A stretch of DNA of 64,000 nucleotides from an uncultured Clostridium sp. (GCA_900542035.1 UQMJ01000005.1:1-64000); one strand, 5' to 3'; positions 1 to 9,231 are shown, counted from the stretch's first letter. The notes: generated from the sequence alone by a model not told the origin. Translations and numbers: made by a program.

Positions 1-324
1 CTCCTGCTGTTTCACAAGAAAGGAAAAGCATAGATTTTCTGAAAAAATAAGAATAACAAGACGGCCAGATGACCAGAAAAGGATAGAAGAAATATATGCT
101 TTACGTTGATATGTTTAGCATCAGTGTTATTGATGCTACCTAAAGTTTAGCACTGGAAGGAGAAGGTAACAAGATCCAATCGAACGACACTTTTCGACAT
201 TATAAAACTGCGGAAAACGGTTATGACGGCTGGAGGCAAGCCGCCCTGCCATAAAACTGCGGTCAAGCTGTTTTGCTGCCAATATCCATTCCTGCATTTC
301 ACAAAAATTTCACAATTTGCCATC
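1..324. other. Left-edge region without a recognised gene
   Basis: The first bases stay open in one forward frame up to a TAG at 31-33, which could be the last ten codons of a gene lying left of the window; this is too short to judge. The rest has no convincing gene. A 12-base sequence ATAAAACTGCGG occurs twice (about 204-215 and 250-261), and a short GGCT/AGCC hairpin lies between the copies. Nothing else is recognised before the marR promoter. Confidence 0.35.
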
Positions 325-353
325 TTGAAATTTCAAAAAAACCAGATTATAAT
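325..353 (+). promoter_or_regulatory. SigmaA-type promoter of the marR-ABC operon
   Basis: TTGAAA at 325-330 and TATAAT at 348-353 are separated by exactly 17 bases, a near-consensus vegetative promoter. Transcription would begin near 360, directly in front of the inverted repeat at 361-374, so the regulator could block its own promoter. Confidence 0.75.
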
Positions 354-360
354 ACTGACC

Positions 361-396
361 GTTAACTAATTAACAGTTGCCATATTAACGATTAAC
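361..396. promoter_or_regulatory. Candidate MarR operator
   Basis: GTTAACTAATTAAC (361-374) is an inverted repeat of GTTAA and TTAAC around CTAA. A related ATTAACGATTAAC stands at 384-396. The location at the predicted transcription start and just upstream of a marR-type gene fits autorepression, as is common in this family. The assignment is inferred from position only. Confidence 0.5.
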
Positions 397-418
397 TAGT
401 AGATAGAAAGGAGAAGCT

Positions 419-889
419 ATGACAACCCCTTACAAAGATTCCAATCAGGGAGAGGAAGCGTTGGCCAGTCACCAGTGCGTATGGAAGTATATGGAAATAG
501 TAAAACTTCACCGTACAGTTCTGGAACACCGCTTCAGCAATACTGGAGTATACCGGAGCCAGCACCAGATTCTGATGTATGTTGCGGATCACCCCAACGC
601 CTCCCAGAAGGAAATTGCAGAGCAGTATAAGGTATCGACAGCGGCAATTGCCGTTTCCTTGAAAAAATTGGAAAAAGGAGGTTATATCCTTCGGGAAGTA
701 GACGAAAAGGATAACCGGTATAATCAGATCGATTTGACGGAAAAAGGGCGGAAGCTTGTGGATATCAGCCAGTCTATTTTCTGCCAGGTGGAAAAAGAGA
801 TGTTTTCCGGATTTTCAGAAGAGGATTTCAGCAGCCTGATGGGATATTTAGAAAAGGTCAGGGAAAATCTGGAACGGATTTTAAAATGA
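419..889 (+). CDS. MarR-family transcriptional regulator
   Basis: A 156-residue winged-helix regulator of the MarR family. The central part (about residues 45-110) has the family pattern: a helix following RSQHQILMYVADHPNASQ, the recognition helix STAAIAVSLKKLEKGG, and the wing with DEKDNRYNQIDLTEKG. MarR proteins usually bind as dimers to palindromes overlapping their promoter and are released by small aromatic or drug-like ligands. The ATG at 419 has AAGGAG five bases upstream. It is the first gene of an operon with two ABC exporter half-transporters, 32 bases upstream of the first, so it most likely controls that exporter. The inducing compound cannot be read from the sequence. Confidence 0.9.
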   Translation: MTTPYKDSNQGEEALASHQCVWKYMEIVKLHRTVLEHRFSNTGVYRSQHQILMYVADHPNASQKEIAEQYKVSTAAIAVSLKKLEKGGYILREVDEKDNRYNQIDLTEKGRKLVDISQSIFCQVEKEMFSGFSEEDFSSLMGYLEKVRENLERILK

Positions 890-921
890 CAGAATAGGAA
901 GACAGAAAGAGAGGAATTAGC

Positions 922-2676
922 TTGAAACGCTACAAAAAGTATATTATGCCGTATAAAAGCGCATTTATATGCGGCCCGATTTTAATGCTGACAGAAGTGG
1001 CGGGAGAGATTGCGCTTCCCAAAATGATGTCCTTGATTATTAATAACGGCGTGGCAAACAAGGATATGGGCTACATTATCTGGATGGGAATCGCCATGGT
1101 ATTAACAGCCTTAGTCATGGCAGGCGGAGGCATTGGAGCTGCCTATTTTGCTGCAAAAGCATCGATCTGCTTTACGACTGATTTAAGAAGAGACGTATTT
1201 GCCAAGGTTCAGCAGTTTTCTTTTAAAAATATTGATGATTTCAGCACAGGTTCTTTGGTAACCCGTCTGACCAATGACATCCAGCAGATGCAGAACGTGA
1301 TTATGATGGCGCTGCGCATGATGCTGCGGGCGCCTGGAATGCTGATTGGCGCTCTGATTATGGCATTTGTGATGAATGCCAAGCTGGCGCTGGTCATTCT
1401 GGTAGTAATTCCGCTTCTGACCGCAGCCATTGTTGTGATTTTAAGAACTGCATTTCCAAGATTCCAGGTCATGCAGGAGGCCATTGATAAGTTAAACTCA
1501 GGGATTCAGGAAGCATTGACCAATGTCCGCGTGATTAAATCATTCGTAAGAGAAGATCATGAGAAAGAGAAATTTGCCGCAAATAACAGCAACCTGATGG
1601 ATAAGAGCTTAAAGGCGATGAACATTGTCATTGCGACTATGCCGGTTATGATGCTGGCGATGAATATTACCACCCTGGCAGTGGTCTGGTACGGCGGAAA
1701 CATGATCATCGGCGGAACCATGCAGGTAGGGGATCTGACTGCATTTACGACCTACATTGTCCAGATTTTAATGTCTTTAATGATGCTTTCTATGGTATTT
1801 CTTCAGAGTTCCCGCGCCATGGCATCTGCAAAACGTGTCAATGAAGTGATGGATACGGAGATTGACTTAACGGACGATCATGCAGCAAGAAAAGACGCTC
1901 TGGTTACAAAAGGAAAAGTAGAATTTCAGGACGTCAGTTTTCATTATGGAGAAGAAGAAAAGGGAATGGTTCTGGAGCATATTACGTTTACGGCCAATCC
2001 AGGCGAGACCATTGGGATTATCGGTTCAACAGGAAGCGGAAAAACCAGTCTGGTACAGCTGATTCCAAGACTGTATGATGCGACTGGCGGACGGGTGTTA
2101 GTAGATGGAATAGATGTGAAAGACTATTCGCTGGAGCATTTAAGAGAAGGCGTGGGTATGGTTCTGCAGAAAAATGTGCTGTTTTCCGGAACCATTGAGG
2201 AAAACCTGCGCTGGGGAAATGAAGACGCTTCCACAGAAGAAATCCGTCAGACAGCAGACAGCGCCCAGGCAGACGGATTTGTCACTTCCTTCCCGCAAGG
2301 GTATAAAACAGAGATGGGACAGGGAGGCGTTAATGTGTCCGGAGGACAGAAACAGAGGCTTTGTATTGCAAGGGCCTTGTTAAAGAAGCCGAAAATCCTG
2401 ATTTTAGACGATTCCACCAGCGCAGTCGATACTGCTACAGAAGCCAGAATTCAGGAATGCTTTAAAACTTCTTTAAAGGATACGACGAAAATCATCATTG
2501 CCCAGAGAATCGGATCCGTAGAAAATGCAGACCGGATTCTTGTACTGGACGATGGAAAAATCGAAGCAATCGGAACCCATCAGGAACTGCTTCAAAACAG
2601 CCCTGCTTATCAGGAGATTTACTATTCACAGAGAGATAAAGAGAAAGAAGCGCAGGCTCAGGAGGTGAAGGCATGA
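922..2676 (+). CDS. ABC exporter half-transporter with degenerate Walker B (TM287-like subunit)
   Basis: A 584-residue ABC exporter subunit with an N-terminal six-helix membrane domain (about 15-310) and a C-terminal nucleotide-binding domain (about 335-570). Walker A is GSTGSGKT at 368-375 and the signature is VSGGQ near 472-476. Walker B reads ILILDDSTSAVD, so the catalytic glutamate position holds Asp497. This is the known hallmark of the degenerate-site subunit of heterodimeric exporters such as TM287/288 and BmrCD. The start is TTG at 922 with GAGAGGAA upstream. The stop overlaps the start of the next ABC gene (ATGA), so the two are translationally coupled and almost certainly form one heterodimer exporting drugs or lipids. 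The substrate is unknown. Confidence 0.92.
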   Translation: MKRYKKYIMPYKSAFICGPILMLTEVAGEIALPKMMSLIINNGVANKDMGYIIWMGIAMVLTALVMAGGGIGAAYFAAKASICFTTDLRRDVFAKVQQFSFKNIDDFSTGSLVTRLTNDIQQMQNVIMMALRMMLRAPGMLIGALIMAFVMNAKLALVILVVIPLLTAAIVVILRTAFPRFQVMQEAIDKLNSGIQEALTNVRVIKSFVREDHEKEKFAANNSNLMDKSLKAMNIVIATMPVMMLAMNITTLAVVWYGGNMIIGGTMQVGDLTAFTTYIVQILMSLMMLSMVFLQSSRAMASAKRVNEVMDTEIDLTDDHAARKDALVTKGKVEFQDVSFHYGEEEKGMVLEHITFTANPGETIGIIGSTGSGKTSLVQLIPRLYDATGGRVLVDGIDVKDYSLEHLREGVGMVLQKNVLFSGTIEENLRWGNEDASTEEIRQTADSAQADGFVTSFPQGYKTEMGQGGVNVSGGQKQRLCIARALLKKPKILILDDSTSAVDTATEARIQECFKTSLKDTTKIIIAQRIGSVENADRILVLDDGKIEAIGTHQELLQNSPAYQEIYYSQRDKEKEAQAQEVKA

Positions 2677-4550
2677 TGGATCAGAGACGAGTAGAAAGCC
2701 TGAAACGGCGTTATGGAAACCATGTATCTGCCTCACAGCCGGCTATGGGAGCAAGAGGACACGGACACAGACATGGAGCGCAAAGAATGGCAGGAAAGCC
2801 CCAGAATACCAAAGCAACCGTAAAACGCCTGATGTCTTATCTGGAACAATACAAATTGGGCATGGGACTTGCATTTTTCTGTGTCATTATCAATACCGTT
2901 GCCAGCCTGGCAGGATCCTATATGCTGCGGCCGATTATTAACACTTATATTGCGCCTACGGACGGAAGCAGGGGAGATGCGGCAGGCCTGGCGAGAGCCC
3001 TGATAGTTCTGGGAATTGTTTACGTGCTGGGAGTACTGGCCAACTATTTCCAGGCCAAAATTATGCTGACCATTGCCCAGAAAGCGCTGGTACAGTTAAG
3101 GGAAGATCTGTTTACAAAAATGCAGAAACTTCCAGTACGGTTTTACGATACCAATAATAACGGCGATTTGATGAGCCGGTTTACCAATGACGTGGACACG
3201 GTAGGACAGATGCTGAGCAGCACTTTAGTCCAGCTGTTTGCGGGGGCTTTAAGCCTGGTAGGAACCCTGGCTCTGATGCTGTATACCAACATCTGGCTGA
3301 CCATTATTACCCTGATTATGATTCCGCTGATGATGAAGGCAGGCGGCTTTGTGGCAGGGAGAAGCCAGAAATATTTCTCTGCCCAGCAGTCGGCTCTCGG
3401 TGCAGTCAACGGTTACATTGAGGAAACCATTACCGGACAAAAGGTAGTTAAGGTATTTTGCCATGAAAAAATTGCAGAAGAAGAATTCGGATATTTAAAC
3501 GATGAACTGAAGAAAAACCAGATTCGGGCCCAGTTTTTTGGCGGAATTATGGGGCCGGTTATGGGCAATTTAAGCCAGGTCAATTATGCGCTGACTGCCT
3601 GCGTAGGAGGACTTTTATGCGTATTAAAAGGATTTGACGTCGGCGGCCTGACGGTATTTTTAAACTTTTCCAGACAGTTTTCCAGACCAATTAACGAGCT
3701 GTCCATGCAGGTCAGCACCATTTTCTCCGCCCTTGCCGGAGCAGAGAGAGTGTTTGCAGTCATGGATGAAGAGCCGGAACCGGAAGATGATAAGGACGCA
3801 GCAGTTTTAAATCCAATGGAAGGCCATGTAATCTTAGATCACGTTACCTTCGGATACAATCCGGATAAGGTGATTTTAAACGACATCAGCCTGTATGCAA
3901 AACCAGGTCAGAAGATTGCCTTTGTCGGATCCACAGGCGCAGGAAAAACTACCATAACCAACCTGATTAACCGGTTTTACGATATTCAGAGCGGAAGCAT
4001 TACCATTGACGGAGTGAATATCCGCCACATAAACCGTGATAATTTAAGAAGCAACATCGCTATGGTGCTTCAGGACACTCATTTATTTACAGGAACGGTT
4101 CGGGAAAACATCCGTTACGGAAGACTGGATGCTACCGATGAAGAAGTAATCGAAGCTGCGAAAACCGCGTCGGCTCATTCCTTTATCATGCGTCTGCCAA
4201 AGGGGTATGACACCATGCTGGAAGGAGATGGATCCAATTTAAGCCAGGGACAGCGGCAGCTCTTAAACATTGCAAGAGCCGCCATATCCAAAGCTCCGGT
4301 ACTGATTTTAGACGAGGCTACCAGCTCGGTAGATACCAGAACAGAAAAACATATTGAACACGGTATGGATCGGCTTATGGCAAACCGTACTACCTTTGTG
4401 ATTGCCCACCGTTTGTCAACAGTCCGCAATGCCAACGCCATCATGGTATTGGAAAACGGAAGGATTATCGAGCGGGGCGATCACGATGAACTGCTTGCCA
4501 TGAAAGGCCGGTACTACGAGCTGTATACGGGAATGAAGGAGTTAGACTAA
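2673..4550 (+). CDS. ABC exporter half-transporter with intact catalytic glutamate (TM288-like subunit)
   Basis: A 625-residue partner of the preceding subunit. A basic, His-rich N-terminal tail of about 50 residues precedes six membrane helices (about 55-345) and the nucleotide-binding domain (about 380-615). Walker A is GSTGAGKT at 419-426 and Walker B is VLILDEATSSVD with the normal catalytic Glu548. The signature reads LSQGQ rather than LSGGQ, which in TM288-type proteins is the half that completes the degenerate site. Together the pair has one competent and one degenerate ATP site. The stop codon lies one base from the stop of the convergent MATE gene, with no obvious terminator between them. 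Confidence 0.92.
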   Translation: MMDQRRVESLKRRYGNHVSASQPAMGARGHGHRHGAQRMAGKPQNTKATVKRLMSYLEQYKLGMGLAFFCVIINTVASLAGSYMLRPIINTYIAPTDGSRGDAAGLARALIVLGIVYVLGVLANYFQAKIMLTIAQKALVQLREDLFTKMQKLPVRFYDTNNNGDLMSRFTNDVDTVGQMLSSTLVQLFAGALSLVGTLALMLYTNIWLTIITLIMIPLMMKAGGFVAGRSQKYFSAQQSALGAVNGYIEETITGQKVVKVFCHEKIAEEEFGYLNDELKKNQIRAQFFGGIMGPVMGNLSQVNYALTACVGGLLCVLKGFDVGGLTVFLNFSRQFSRPINELSMQVSTIFSALAGAERVFAVMDEEPEPEDDKDAAVLNPMEGHVILDHVTFGYNPDKVILNDISLYAKPGQKIAFVGSTGAGKTTITNLINRFYDIQSGSITIDGVNIRHINRDNLRSNIAMVLQDTHLFTGTVRENIRYGRLDATDEEVIEAAKTASAHSFIMRLPKGYDTMLEGDGSNLSQGQRQLLNIARAAISKAPVLILDEATSSVDTRTEKHIEHGMDRLMANRTTFVIAHRLSTVRNANAIMVLENGRIIERGDHDELLAMKGRYYELYTGMKELD

Positions 4551-4551
4551 A

Positions 4552-5895
4552 TCAGGATAACCGTTTCAGCATCCTTCTTACCATAAAGATACAGTATAAA
4601 AGGGCAGTCCCCCAGGCGATAGGGTTAGCAAAACATACGGCAGTATAGCCGAATCCGGCCACAGCCAGGAAGCCGCCGAAACTTCTGCCAAACAGTTCTC
4701 CTACGCCAGACAATACGGCGTGGACGCTGTAGCCCAGTCCCTGCAGGGTATTGCGGAAAATCATCAGCGACCCGTGGATAATAAAAAGGGCGCTCATAAT
4801 GGTCAGATACTGGATTGCCATGGCAGTTACTTCTGGGGAACCATCGCCTAATACCAGATGGACAAAAGCCCCTTTTAAGAAAAAGATGGCAGTCCAGGCG
4901 AAGACACAATAAAGAGCCTGAATGGCCAGGCCGCTTTTTATGCCGCTTTTAATCCGGTCAATCCGGCCGGCGCCGTAATTTTGCCCTACATAGGTAGCCA
5001 TGGCCATTCCCACGCTTTCCATGGGAAGTGTAAACATCTGGCGGATTTTTTCGCCTGCAGTCTGTCCGGCAACGGCCAGACTTCCTAAAGAATTAATGGC
5101 ATTCTGCATAACGATAGCGCCAATGGCAGAAACCGAATATTCAAACCCCATGGGAAGGCCGACGATGCAAAGACGCAGGAGATGAGACTTAGAAAGTTTC
5201 ATTTCCTGTTTTTTGATCCGGATTTCCCTGGTTTTGCAAAGAAGCCACCAGGAATTGAGAAGTCCGCTTACAAGCTGGCTGGCAACCGTCGCCCAGGCAG
5301 CTCCTCCCACTCCCATGTGGAAACAGGCAATGAGCACATAGTCCAGGACGATGTTTAAGACGCTGGAAAACAGAAGAAAGTAAAACGGATGTCTGGAGTC
5401 CCCTAAAGCTCTTAAAGCGCTGGCAGAGTAGTTATATAAGATGCTGGCCGGAATCCCCCAGAAGATAATCACAACGTATTCTACAGCCATTGGAAAAATT
5501 CCTTCCGGAGTGTGGATAAGGGACAGAAGAGGAGCGGCCGCATTGACCATAACAAGGGTAAGAATCAGGGCCATAAAAGAGCAGAGCCAGAAGCCGTTCC
5601 ACAGATACCGGTGGATTTGTTCAGGAGATTTTGCGCCGGCGCTCTGGGCAATGGGGATGCCGAAACCGATGCAGGCGCCCTGGACGAATCCCAGAGTCAG
5701 AAAGTGCAGGGAATAGGTGGTTCCAACAGCTCCCAGGGCGTCTACCCCTAAAAAGCGTCCGACAATTACGGTGTCTGCAAAGCTGTACAGCTGCTGGAAT
5801 AATGTCCCGAATACCAGGGGAAGAGAAAACAGAAGAATTTGTGTGAAAGGGCGGCCGGAAGTGAAATCTGCGGCCGCCGGTTTAGTTTTATTCAT
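4552..5895 (-). CDS. MATE-family efflux transporter
   Basis: A 447-residue polytopic membrane protein with about twelve predicted helices in two similar halves, the size and pattern of MATE (multi-antimicrobial extrusion) antiporters of the DinF/NorM superfamily. The N-terminal segment FSLPLVFGTLFQQLYSFADT followed by VIVGRFLGVDALGAVG is typical. MATE proteins export cationic drugs or metabolites using a Na+ or H+ gradient. It is the last gene of a minus-strand group after the acyltransferase (21 bases) and the FMN-binding-like protein. It converges on the ABC exporter operon. Its substrate is not predictable. Confidence 0.9.
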   Translation of the reverse strand: MNKTKPAAADFTSGRPFTQILLFSLPLVFGTLFQQLYSFADTVIVGRFLGVDALGAVGTTYSLHFLTLGFVQGACIGFGIPIAQSAGAKSPEQIHRYLWNGFWLCSFMALILTLVMVNAAAPLLSLIHTPEGIFPMAVEYVVIIFWGIPASILYNYSASALRALGDSRHPFYFLLFSSVLNIVLDYVLIACFHMGVGGAAWATVASQLVSGLLNSWWLLCKTREIRIKKQEMKLSKSHLLRLCIVGLPMGFEYSVSAIGAIVMQNAINSLGSLAVAGQTAGEKIRQMFTLPMESVGMAMATYVGQNYGAGRIDRIKSGIKSGLAIQALYCVFAWTAIFFLKGAFVHLVLGDGSPEVTAMAIQYLTIMSALFIIHGSLMIFRNTLQGLGYSVHAVLSGVGELFGRSFGGFLAVAGFGYTAVCFANPIAWGTALLYCIFMVRRMLKRLS

Positions 5896-5916
5896 GTTGC
5901 TACCAACCTTTTGAAA

Positions 5917-6954
5917 TTAATTGCGCTGGAACCTGTCAGGCAGCGATAACAGCAGTCTGCATAAAGGCTCGTAAATCAAATGGTAGATGGGAATGGAGAT
6001 TCCAAGAGCCAGACAAAAGGACAGGAGGGAAAGGAGCAGCCAGGCCCCGTATCCGGCAATTCCAGGTTCTACCAGATAAGTGAAAATAAAATTGTGCGTC
6101 AGTCCATGGAACAAATAGATAAAAAACGTATACCTGCTGATAAAATGAATAGGCTTTTCCAGATGTCTGGTAATAACCGTTCCATATCGGGTTACCAGAA
6201 GGTAAATGGCCATACACATAAAAATCATGGACGGCGCATAGTTAAAGAGGGCAGGATTTTGTCCGGTAAAGAAGATTTCTTCAATAGAAGAAAGGAACAG
6301 TCCGGCTGCGCCCAACCCTAAAAAAAGAAATACCTGGGCTCGGCTTAGTTCCAGTTTGTCTAAAACAAATCCCAGGATGCAGTAGATGACCCAGCTATAT
6401 AAAATATAAGAAGTAAGCATCTGCTCCATGTGAAAAATCTGATACAGGTTCTGAATGACAAAGTAAGCCAGACTGACTGTTAGCAGCCACCACAGTTCTT
6501 TTTTAGTCATATCTTTTAACATACGCCAGAGAAAAGGAACTGCCAGATAAAAACCTGCCAGGGCAAGGATAAACCACAGGTATCCAACAATCTGGGCCTG
6601 TAAAAACCCTTTGATAAAGTCTTTTACATAAACAGCCGATAGGGAGAGACCATGGTTCTGGGCGTAATAGAAGAACGAAACAAAAAGGGCGGGAATCCCG
6701 ATTTTTACCAGACGTTTCCAGTAAAAACCAGGAATATTCCCGTCAAATTTTTCTAAAATAAACCGGCCGCTGAGCATGAAAAACAGGCCGTTGCTGGTTA
6801 AGGTCACTGTACGGATAATCTCCCGCATATGCCATGCCATAGGCTGGGTCTGGGCGTCTGCAATCCAGACGCCCGCCAGCATATGAGTCGCAATGACGAA
6901 AAAAATAGCCAGAATCCGCAGCAGGTTGTAATTAACAAGAAGGTTCTTTTTCAT
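5917..6954 (-). CDS. Acyltransferase family 3 membrane protein
   Basis: A 345-residue integral membrane protein with about ten hydrophobic helices. It starts with the acyltransferase-3 signature LLRILAIFFVIATHM, which contains the conserved arginine and the catalytic-type histidine at the end of helix 1. Members move acetyl, succinyl or other acyl groups onto extracellular polysaccharides, peptidoglycan or lipids. The gene starts 8 bases after the FMN-binding-like gene and lies 21 bases before the MATE gene on the same strand, so the three are probably co-transcribed. No good ribosome site is visible in front of its ATG, which suggests translational coupling. The acceptor is unknown. Confidence 0.85.
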   Translation of the reverse strand: MKKNLLVNYNLLRILAIFFVIATHMLAGVWIADAQTQPMAWHMREIIRTVTLTSNGLFFMLSGRFILEKFDGNIPGFYWKRLVKIGIPALFVSFFYYAQNHGLSLSAVYVKDFIKGFLQAQIVGYLWFILALAGFYLAVPFLWRMLKDMTKKELWWLLTVSLAYFVIQNLYQIFHMEQMLTSYILYSWVIYCILGFVLDKLELSRAQVFLFLGLGAAGLFLSSIEEIFFTGQNPALFNYAPSMIFMCMAIYLLVTRYGTVITRHLEKPIHFISRYTFFIYLFHGLTHNFIFTYLVEPGIAGYGAWLLLSLLSFCLALGISIPIYHLIYEPLCRLLLSLPDRFQRN

Positions 6955-6962
6955 AGAGGCAG

Positions 6963-7463
6963 TTATTTAGAAGCCTGTGCGAGACAGTCGTTGACAGCAT
7001 TATAAAATCCGTACAGGTTAATGCTGACAGAAGCCACTGCCTGGGTATAGCCGTTTTCGTCAATCAGTCCGTCAATACTCTGGTTGGAAATGACATAAGA
7101 TGCCGCCGCATCCGCCTGCTCCGTCCATGTAGGGCCGTTTTCCGTCATGACATACTGACCGTTTAAGGTCAGCTGGCGTTTGGTCGTGCCGTCCGCTCCG
7201 ATGCAGTCCCAGGTAACGGAAGTGATATAGCCGTCAAATACGGTTAATGATACCTGGTTTTTAAAGCCGCTCTCGTCCGCTTCGGTATCGACATAGGTAT
7301 AAGTTCCGTCTGTCAGTTCCATGGCCGGCTCTGGAAGATCGGCTCTGGTCATTCGGTGAATCGCAGAATAAGCCGGAGTAGAAATCAGGATTACCAGTAC
7401 AGAGAAAACAGCCATAACGGCCAGACCAATTATATTTTGTTTTTTGGGATTTGAATGATGCAT
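6963..7463 (-). CDS. Membrane-anchored FMN-binding-domain-like protein lacking the flavinylation motif
   Basis: A 166-residue protein with one N-terminal membrane anchor (about 13-33) and an extracytoplasmic domain. The pattern DGTYTYVDTEADESGF, then SLTVFDGYITSVTWDCIGAD, matches FMN_bind domains and the related lipoproteins of the cAD1/membrane-immunogen type. In the family the C-terminal part carries SGAT, whose Thr takes FMN covalently. Here the corresponding stretch reads AVASVSINLYGFYNAV, with no SGAT. It is therefore probably not flavinylated by the usual route. AAAGGAG lies eight bases before the ATG. It heads a presumed operon with an acyltransferase and a MATE exporter. The function is unknown. 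Confidence 0.65.
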   Translation of the reverse strand: MHHSNPKKQNIIGLAVMAVFSVLVILISTPAYSAIHRMTRADLPEPAMELTDGTYTYVDTEADESGFKNQVSLTVFDGYITSVTWDCIGADGTTKRQLTLNGQYVMTENGPTWTEQADAAASYVISNQSIDGLIDENGYTQAVASVSINLYGFYNAVNDCLAQASK

Positions 7464-7812
7464 AAAATCGCTCCTTTGATTATTTTAATAGACTATTTGA
7501 TGGTATCATATCGGACGGTTGTATGGAAGAACAGAATTGAAAATATTTATTATAATTTCTTATAAAGTTCATAAGATTTATTTGATAATAATTTCACAAA
7601 ACAAAATCAAAAGAAAAGAGGAAATTCTTTGATGAAATCAGTGGAGAGAAAGGGGAAAACTTTTTTGTGAATCTTTCTGTCTGGAACAGAAGAGAGAAAA
7701 GTGTCAAAAATTTAACGGACAATATAAGGACTTTTTCGTCAAAATATAAAATGTATGGAAAAAAATACAGCAAATTCCTGCAAATTGCCGCAGTTCCGGC
7801 AGGAAAATACAA
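7464..7812. other. AT-rich divergent intergenic region
   Basis: About 350 bases between the divergent minus-strand operon and the rnf promoter. It is very AT-rich with poly-A and poly-T runs. Open frames here have low-complexity composition and no plausible ribosome sites, so I call no gene. The minus-strand promoter must lie in the part nearest 7464, but no near-consensus pair stands out. Confidence 0.5.
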
Positions 7813-7841
7813 TTGTATACAATATCAAATTATGTTATAAT
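7812..7841 (+). promoter_or_regulatory. Promoter of the rnf operon with overlapping palindrome
   Basis: TTGTAT at 7813-7818 and TATAAT at 7836-7841 are spaced by 17 bases, and TG at 7833-7834 gives an extended -10 element. A perfect 12-base palindrome ATTGTATACAAT (7812-7823) covers the -35 box and could be a repressor site. It does not match the Rex consensus. About 65 bases separate the promoter from rnfC. Confidence 0.65.
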
Positions 7842-7905
7842 GACAAAGATAAACTGGAGTGATTCTCTGCTTCAGTAAAATGCTTATAGAAAGAGGGTTA
7901 GTTTG

Positions 7906-9231
7906 ATGGGTTTGGCTACATTTAAAGGCGGCATTCATCCCTATGAGGGAAAAGAAATGTCTGAGAACAAGCCAGTACAGGTGCTGATTCCCAAGGGAGA
8001 GATGGTATTCCCTATGGCACAGCACATCGGCGCACCGGCGAAACCACTGGTAAAAAAGGGCGACAGAGTATTAGTCGGCCAGAAAATCGGGGAAGCCGGC
8101 GGCTTCATTTCTGCCAATGTAATCTGCTCAGTATCCGGAACCGTAAAGGCGGTAGAGCCTCGTCTGATGGTAAACGGAACCATGGTAACTTCCGTAATTG
8201 TAGAAAATGACGGACTGGATGAGAAGATTGAACATTTTGGCGAAGACAGGGATTATACAAAACTGTCTAAGGACGAGATCCGCAGCATTGTGAAAGAAGC
8301 AGGCATCGTAGGCTTAGGCGGCGCAGGCTTCCCAACCAATGTAAAGCTGACGCCAAAGGATGACAGCAAGATCGATTACATTTTAGTAAATGGAGCAGAG
8401 TGCGAGCCGTACCTGACTTCTGACTACCGCATGATGTTAGAAGAACCGGAAAAGATTGTAGGCGGTCTGAAAGTTATTTTAAGTCTGTTTGACAATGCCA
8501 AAGGCGTGATTGGCATTGAGAACAACAAGCCGGAAGGCATTAAGAAACTGGAAGAACTGGTAAAGAATGAGCCTCGTATTGAGGTACGTCCCCTTCTTAC
8601 CAAATATCCGCAGGGCGGCGAGCGTTCTTTAATTTATGCCATTACCGGACGCAAGATAAATTCTTCCATGCTTCCAGCAGACGCAGGATGTATCGTAGAC
8701 AACATTGATACGGTAATTGCCATTTACAATGCAGTATGCAAGCAGACTCCATTAATCCGCAAGATTATCACGGTTACCGGCGACGCCATTGTAAATCCGC
8801 AGAACTTCAGCGTAAGACTGGGAACCAATTATCAGGAACTGTTAGAAGCAGCAGGCGGCTTTAAAAATGATCCGGAAAAAGTAATTTCCGGCGGTCCTAT
8901 GATGGGACAAGCCCTGTTCAGCTTAGACCTTCCGGTAACCAAAACATCCTCTGCCCTGACTTGCTTTTCCAAAGATATGGTAGCAGCCCAGGAGCCGACT
9001 CCATGTATCCGCTGCGGACGCTGCGTTTCTGCGTGTCCAAGCCACCTGGTTCCTCCGCTTATGATGAATGCGGCTATGAAGAACAACTGTGAAGCATTTG
9101 AAAAATTAAACGGCATGGAATGTATGGAATGCGGAAGCTGCGCTTATGTCTGTCCGGCAAAGAGACCTTTAACCCAGGCATTTAAGGATATGCGCAGACA
9201 GGTAGCTGCAAACCGGAGAAAGAAAGCGTAA
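7906..9231 (+). CDS. rnfC: Rnf complex subunit C, NADH-oxidising iron-sulfur protein
   Basis: About 441 residues, the usual size of clostridial RnfC. RnfC is the soluble subunit that exchanges electrons with NAD(H) in the ferredoxin:NAD+ oxidoreductase. The N-terminal barrel-type region (about 1-120) is followed by the Nqo1-like segment with GLGGAGFPT near 137 and the GAECEPYLTSDYRMM motif that binds NADH/FMN. Two 4Fe-4S motifs lie near the C-terminus, CIRCGRCVSACP and CMECGSCAYVCP. The ATG at 7906 has AGAGGG eight bases upstream and is preferred over the in-frame TTG just before it. It is the first gene of rnfCDGEAB. Confidence 0.96.
   Translation: MGLATFKGGIHPYEGKEMSENKPVQVLIPKGEMVFPMAQHIGAPAKPLVKKGDRVLVGQKIGEAGGFISANVICSVSGTVKAVEPRLMVNGTMVTSVIVENDGLDEKIEHFGEDRDYTKLSKDEIRSIVKEAGIVGLGGAGFPTNVKLTPKDDSKIDYILVNGAECEPYLTSDYRMMLEEPEKIVGGLKVILSLFDNAKGVIGIENNKPEGIKKLEELVKNEPRIEVRPLLTKYPQGGERSLIYAITGRKINSSMLPADAGCIVDNIDTVIAIYNAVCKQTPLIRKIITVTGDAIVNPQNFSVRLGTNYQELLEAAGGFKNDPEKVISGGPMMGQALFSLDLPVTKTSSALTCFSKDMVAAQEPTPCIRCGRCVSACPSHLVPPLMMNAAMKNNCEAFEKLNGMECMECGSCAYVCPAKRPLTQAFKDMRRQVAANRRKKA

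Noticed and set aside
7594..7812. Minus-strand open frame in the AT-rich region before rnf.
   Set aside because: Composition is Phe/Leu/Ser-rich from poly-T tracts, with no Shine-Dalgarno site.
7812..7823. Rex operator in the rnf promoter.
   Set aside because: The sequence lacks the TTGTGA-N6-TCACAA or TTGTTAA-N4-TTAACAA pattern.
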